From NCBI GenBank assembly GCA_030621975.1, contig JAUXGQ010000064.1, positions 1 to 7,496 on the forward strand: a stretch of DNA of 7,496 nucleotides. Direction: 5' to 3'. Positions 5,312-7,496 of the stretch are shown here, piece by piece; within the stretch, counting starts at the first letter, position 1, and each line of letters starts with the position of its first letter. A program made the position numbers and the translations under genes. This DNA is from Gammaproteobacteria bacterium. Lineage in GTDB: Bacteria; Pseudomonadota; Gammaproteobacteria; Chromatiales; Chromatiaceae. The notes beneath the pieces are model-generated. The model had not been told where the DNA came from, searched no databases, and saw nothing but the letters and a program-made list of their open reading frames with translations.

Positions 5312-6778
5312 TTATTCGAACACGTCGCTGTGCAGGCGTTGTTCCTGCGCGCCTCGTGTCCTGGCGTCGGCGACGAAGGTCTCCACCCAGTGCGCGGGGC
5401 CCGCGACGTAGACTTGGCATTCCCCTATCTGTGGAAACTCCTGTAACACCTGGTGCAGCACGTCTCCCGGCGCACTGGCCGGTTCCAACAGTCGGTAGCC
5501 GAAATTGTCGAGGGCGTCGTGCCAGGACCGGCACAGGTTGTCGAACAGGTTACCGGGACGATTTTCGTCGATGCGATAGAGCTGCAGGCGGGCCGCGTTG
5601 TCGATGGAGATCGCATGCTCTATGAGGCTCCTTATGGGGGCAAACCCCTCGCCGACGGCAACGAAAAGGGCAGGTTCTCTGGCCTCCTCCTGCAACAGGA
5701 ACTCGCCTTCGGGCCCCTCCAGGAGCACCGTCTGCCCATCGGTCCCGGACAGCAGGGCCTCGCAGAAGTCATTCCCCGGTTTGCGGCTCACCAGAAACTG
5801 CAGGTTACGGGCGTCACAGGGGCAGCTTGCCACTGCCAGACTTCGGGTGAATCCGTTTTCCGTGGTCAGTTTAACCCGTTGGCCCGCCATGAAACGCAGG
5901 GTCTGAGTGCGTGGCGTCTGCATCCGCACCAGTGTCAGGTCGTCGCTCACCGGCTCGATACTGCGCAGGCTGCATCGGATCTCCTGGTGTGGCAGGTCGG
6001 TTGCCGTCAGCGCCTCCGAAGCCTCGAGCAAGACATCGGTGACCGCGGTATTGGAACAGGCCAGCACGAAGCCGGCGTCCTGTTCCTGGCCGCTCAGTAC
6101 GTAATCATGGGCGCGGATCTTGCGCACCCGCCCTGAGAGTACCCTGACCCGGCAGGCACCGCAGTTTCCGCTGGAACACCCGTAGTCCAGGTGCAGTCCG
6201 GACTTCAAGGCGGCTTCGAGCAACGAATCGCTTCCCTCCACGAAGAACTCGTGGCCGCTGGGCGCAATCCGAACACTCGCTGAGACGATGCGCAGAAGAG
6301 CGTCCTTCGCAAAAAGCTCTGCCTCACGGTCGGCACTCCGTCCCAATTTCTCCAGGGATTGTCTCAGGCGTACGCTGAGGTCCTGGGTCTGGGCACGCAG
6401 CTCGGCCTCAGTGCCCCTGGCGGCGGTCTCCAGACGCTCGGCAACTTCGCTCACGAGCTGCTCGGCCGTATTGAGGGCCGTTTTGGTGCGAATCAAGACC
6501 CGTTGGAAGTCATGCAGGCGAGACATGAGGACTTCCGGCTCCGGGAGCCAATTGTCACCCTTATGTTTCTTAGGCCGGGCGTCGGCCATGATCAACTGCA
6601 ATCGCTCGAGTACCGGGTCGCGGTCGATGTCAACCTCTGGATAGGCCTCGAGGAGTTGCTCTACGTCGATCTTGCCCTCGAAGGTGGGTAACCCCATGCA
6701 GCGTATCTTTTCCTGCAGTTCGCCCCGGGAGACTCCCGCAAGACGTGCGGCACGGGATAAGGAAAGGTGCTGAGACAT
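5312..6778 (-). CDS. HTH-like, coiled-coil, [2Fe-2S] ferredoxin and FAD/NAD oxidoreductase fusion protein
   Basis: A 488-residue multidomain redox protein. Residues about 5-50 (SLSRAARLAGVSRGELQEKI, then GKIDVEQLLEAYP) resemble a MerR/excisionase-type helix-turn-helix. About 80-160 is a charged helical linker, likely coiled coil. A plant-type ferredoxin domain follows (about 168-255), with cluster ligands C201, C206, C209 and C241 (CX4CX2CX31C). From 268 there is a ferredoxin-reductase-like module: RSLAVAS (312-318) at the FAD site, AVGEGFAPIRS (374-384) as the GxGxxP pyridine-nucleotide motif, VYVAGP (456-461) and the usual acidic/aromatic end LHSDVFE. Electrons would pass NAD(P)H to flavin to the cluster. 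The FAD motif is altered: canonical RxYS has L314 and A315 in place of the tyrosine and serine. The ATG at 6778 has AGGA about nine bases upstream. No partner oxygenase or dehydrogenase lies next to it, so the acceptor and any regulatory role are unknown. Confidence 0.82.
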   Translation of the reverse strand: MSQHLSLSRAARLAGVSRGELQEKIRCMGLPTFEGKIDVEQLLEAYPEVDIDRDPVLERLQLIMADARPKKHKGDNWLPEPEVLMSRLHDFQRVLIRTKTALNTAEQLVSEVAERLETAARGTEAELRAQTQDLSVRLRQSLEKLGRSADREAELFAKDALLRIVSASVRIAPSGHEFFVEGSDSLLEAALKSGLHLDYGCSSGNCGACRVRVLSGRVRKIRAHDYVLSGQEQDAGFVLACSNTAVTDVLLEASEALTATDLPHQEIRCSLRSIEPVSDDLTLVRMQTPRTQTLRFMAGQRVKLTTENGFTRSLAVASCPCDARNLQFLVSRKPGNDFCEALLSGTDGQTVLLEGPEGEFLLQEEAREPALFVAVGEGFAPIRSLIEHAISIDNAARLQLYRIDENRPGNLFDNLCRSWHDALDNFGYRLLEPASAPGDVLHQVLQEFPQIGECQVYVAGPAHWVETFVADARTRGAQEQRLHSDVFE

Positions 6779-6880
6779 GGCGGTTGTCCTGAATATGTGG
6801 TCCTCTTAGAGTAGCACCTGGCCCGCATGAAACCCACTTTGACGCGGGTTGGCCTGGCCGATTATTCGCTGCTCTCGTTT

Positions 6881-6921
6881 ACCACAAAAAAATCCGCGTC
6901 TATCTGTGTTCATCCGTGGTT
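6881..6921 (+). repeat. Copy of the dispersed repeat (right), longer, with terminal short inverted repeats
   Basis: This copy contains the 16 bases at 6906-6921 that mirror 5286-5301. It is longer, running from ACCAC (6881-6885) to GTGGT (6916-6920), five-base ends that could close a hairpin around an A-run and TCCGCGTCTATCTGTGTTC. It lies between the ferredoxin-reductase gene's start region and the Mth938 gene. Read on the other strand it resembles known variants of this repeat. No function is implied. Confidence 0.6.
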
Positions 6922-6964
6922 GTCTTTGTAAGGCTGCTAGGCCGCAATTCCGACTATTATTGAG

Positions 6965-6991
6965 TAGAGGACGCATCAGAGGATGCCTCTA
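6965..6991 (+). promoter_or_regulatory. Hairpin in the presumed 5' leader of the Mth938-domain gene
   Basis: TAGAG (6965-6969) pairs with CTCTA (6987-6991) and GCATC (6973-6977) with GATGC (6982-6986) around an AGAG loop, leaving a three-base bulge (6970-6972). It sits about 35 bases upstream of the ATG at 7026 and would leave the GGAGGG ribosome site (7013-7018) exposed. No upstream promoter is convincing: a TTGACG at 6839-6844 with a weak -10 18 bases on would give a long leader. Regulatory role is speculative. Confidence 0.3.
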
Positions 6992-7025
6992 TAGGATCTA
7001 CAAGACGGACGAGGAGGGTGGAACG

Positions 7026-7379
7026 ATGAACGCGAAACTGGTCTCTTTCGGCGAGATTGAAATCGACGGCAAGCATTTCAACCACGATGTGGTGATCGAG
7101 AAGGGAGCGGTGAGAAAACGACTGAAGAAGCCGTCCAAGGCCTATCGAGACCGTTACGGCCATACCCCGCTGTCGGCCGATGAGGAGATACCCTGGCAGG
7201 GCCAAAGACTTTACATTGGTACTGGCATGTTTGGGGCACTACCCGTTATGCCGGAGGTCTTCGCGGAGGCAGAGCAGCGCGGGGTGGAGGTCGTGATCGA
7301 CAAGAGCGAGGTGATCTGCCGACTCCTCGAGGAGTGCCGGCCGAGCGATATCAACGCAATCCTACACGTGACCTGCTGA
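7026..7379 (+). CDS. Mth938-like domain-containing protein (DUF498 family)
   Basis: A 117-residue soluble protein of the Mth938/AAMDC-like family, which is widespread and of uncertain function. The family core is clear: GEIEIDGKHFNHDVVI (9-24), KPSKAYRDRYGHTPLSADE (35-53), PWQGQRLYIGTGMFGALPV (56-74), and PEVFAEAEQRGVEVVI (76-91). The ATG at 7026 is chosen because GGAGGG lies at 7013-7018; in-frame sequence upstream of it does not match the family and includes the dispersed repeat. The gene stops four bases short of the convergent pdxH stop, with no visible terminator between them. No catalytic residues can be assigned. Confidence 0.9.
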   Translation: MNAKLVSFGEIEIDGKHFNHDVVIEKGAVRKRLKKPSKAYRDRYGHTPLSADEEIPWQGQRLYIGTGMFGALPVMPEVFAEAEQRGVEVVIDKSEVICRLLEECRPSDINAILHVTC

Positions 7380-7383
7380 CAGC

Positions 7384-7496
7384 TCAAGGCGCAAGACGCT
7401 CGATTTTCCATTCGCCACTGTCAGTACGGGTATACTGGAAGCGATCGTGGAGGCGGTTTTCGCGCCCCTGCCAGAATTCGATGATGTGGGGAAACA
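7384..7496 (-). CDS. pdxH: Pyridoxamine/pyridoxine 5'-phosphate oxidase, C-terminal part (5' end beyond window)
   Basis: Only the last 36 codons are inside the window. On the minus strand they read FPHIIEFWQGRENRLHDRF, continue through W29, and end IERLAP before TGA (7384-7386). The FWQG-x3-RLHDR block and the RLAP terminus are hallmarks of PdxH, the FMN enzyme that makes pyridoxal 5'-phosphate from pyridoxine or pyridoxamine phosphate. The Arg and His of RLH match the E. coli active-site pair Arg197/His199, and W8 of the fragment belongs to the flavin-binding part. The rest of the protein, about 180 residues, lies off the right edge, so its integrity is unknown. It converges with the Mth938-domain gene. 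Confidence 0.92.
   Translation of the reverse strand, partial: FPHIIEFWQGRENRLHDRFQYTRTDSGEWKIERLAP

Noticed and set aside
6839..6868. Sigma70 promoter (TTGACG with TATTCG) for the Mth938 gene
   Set aside because: The -10 matches only three of six bases with an 18-base spacer; not strong enough to list.
6849..7025. Upstream extension of the Mth938-domain frame
   Set aside because: The open frame continues upstream, but it covers the dispersed repeat and has no family similarity, whereas ATG 7026 has a strong ribosome site.

Overview
The window is moderately GC-rich DNA from what looks like a gammaproteobacterium. The srkA-type kinase, the HugZ/HutZ-like protein and the PdxH tail with its RLAP ending all fit that class. 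Intergenic inverted repeats suggest a free-living, possibly Chromatiales-like lineage, but the exact taxon is inference. There is no phage, plasmid, CRISPR or insertion-sequence coding content. Most of the region is ordinary chromosomal housekeeping and transport, with notable non-coding repeats between the genes.

Layout from left to right. A minus-strand stress-response kinase gene (srkA/yihE) runs off the left edge and is broken by an in-frame amber codon at 31-33. Recognisable kinase sequence continues on the far side of that codon. A 452-base intergenic region follows, containing a 10-bp hairpin (624-648) and a roughly 210-base nested palindromic element (712-921). On the plus strand come an AI-2E/PerM-family membrane protein (981-2117) and then a two-gene ABC-2 exporter: an ATPase (2219-3100) and a permease starting with GTG two bases after the ATPase stop (3103-4110). 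A pair of inverted REP-like hairpins (4119-4192) separates the exporter from a translationally coupled pair, a HugZ/HutZ-like flavin-binding split-barrel protein (4222-4767) and a Nudix hydrolase (4764-5231).

Converging on these from the minus strand is a 488-residue protein (5312-6778). It joins a small helix-turn-helix-like N-terminus, a helical/coiled-coil linker, a plant-type [2Fe-2S] ferredoxin domain and a ferredoxin-reductase-like FAD/NAD module. It is the most unusual protein in the window. Inverted copies of a 16-base repeat lie on both sides of it. On the right, an Mth938-domain protein (7026-7379) converges with the 3' end of pdxH (7384-7496, minus strand, cut by the window edge), with only four bases between their stops.

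Functional links supported by layout are the ABC ATPase with its permease (one exporter) and the split-barrel protein with the Nudix enzyme (overlapping stop/start). The other neighbours show no clear shared pathway. The best candidates for something new are the HTH-ferredoxin-reductase fusion and the 712-921 palindromic element. The in-frame stop in srkA deserves checking as either real gene decay or a base error.
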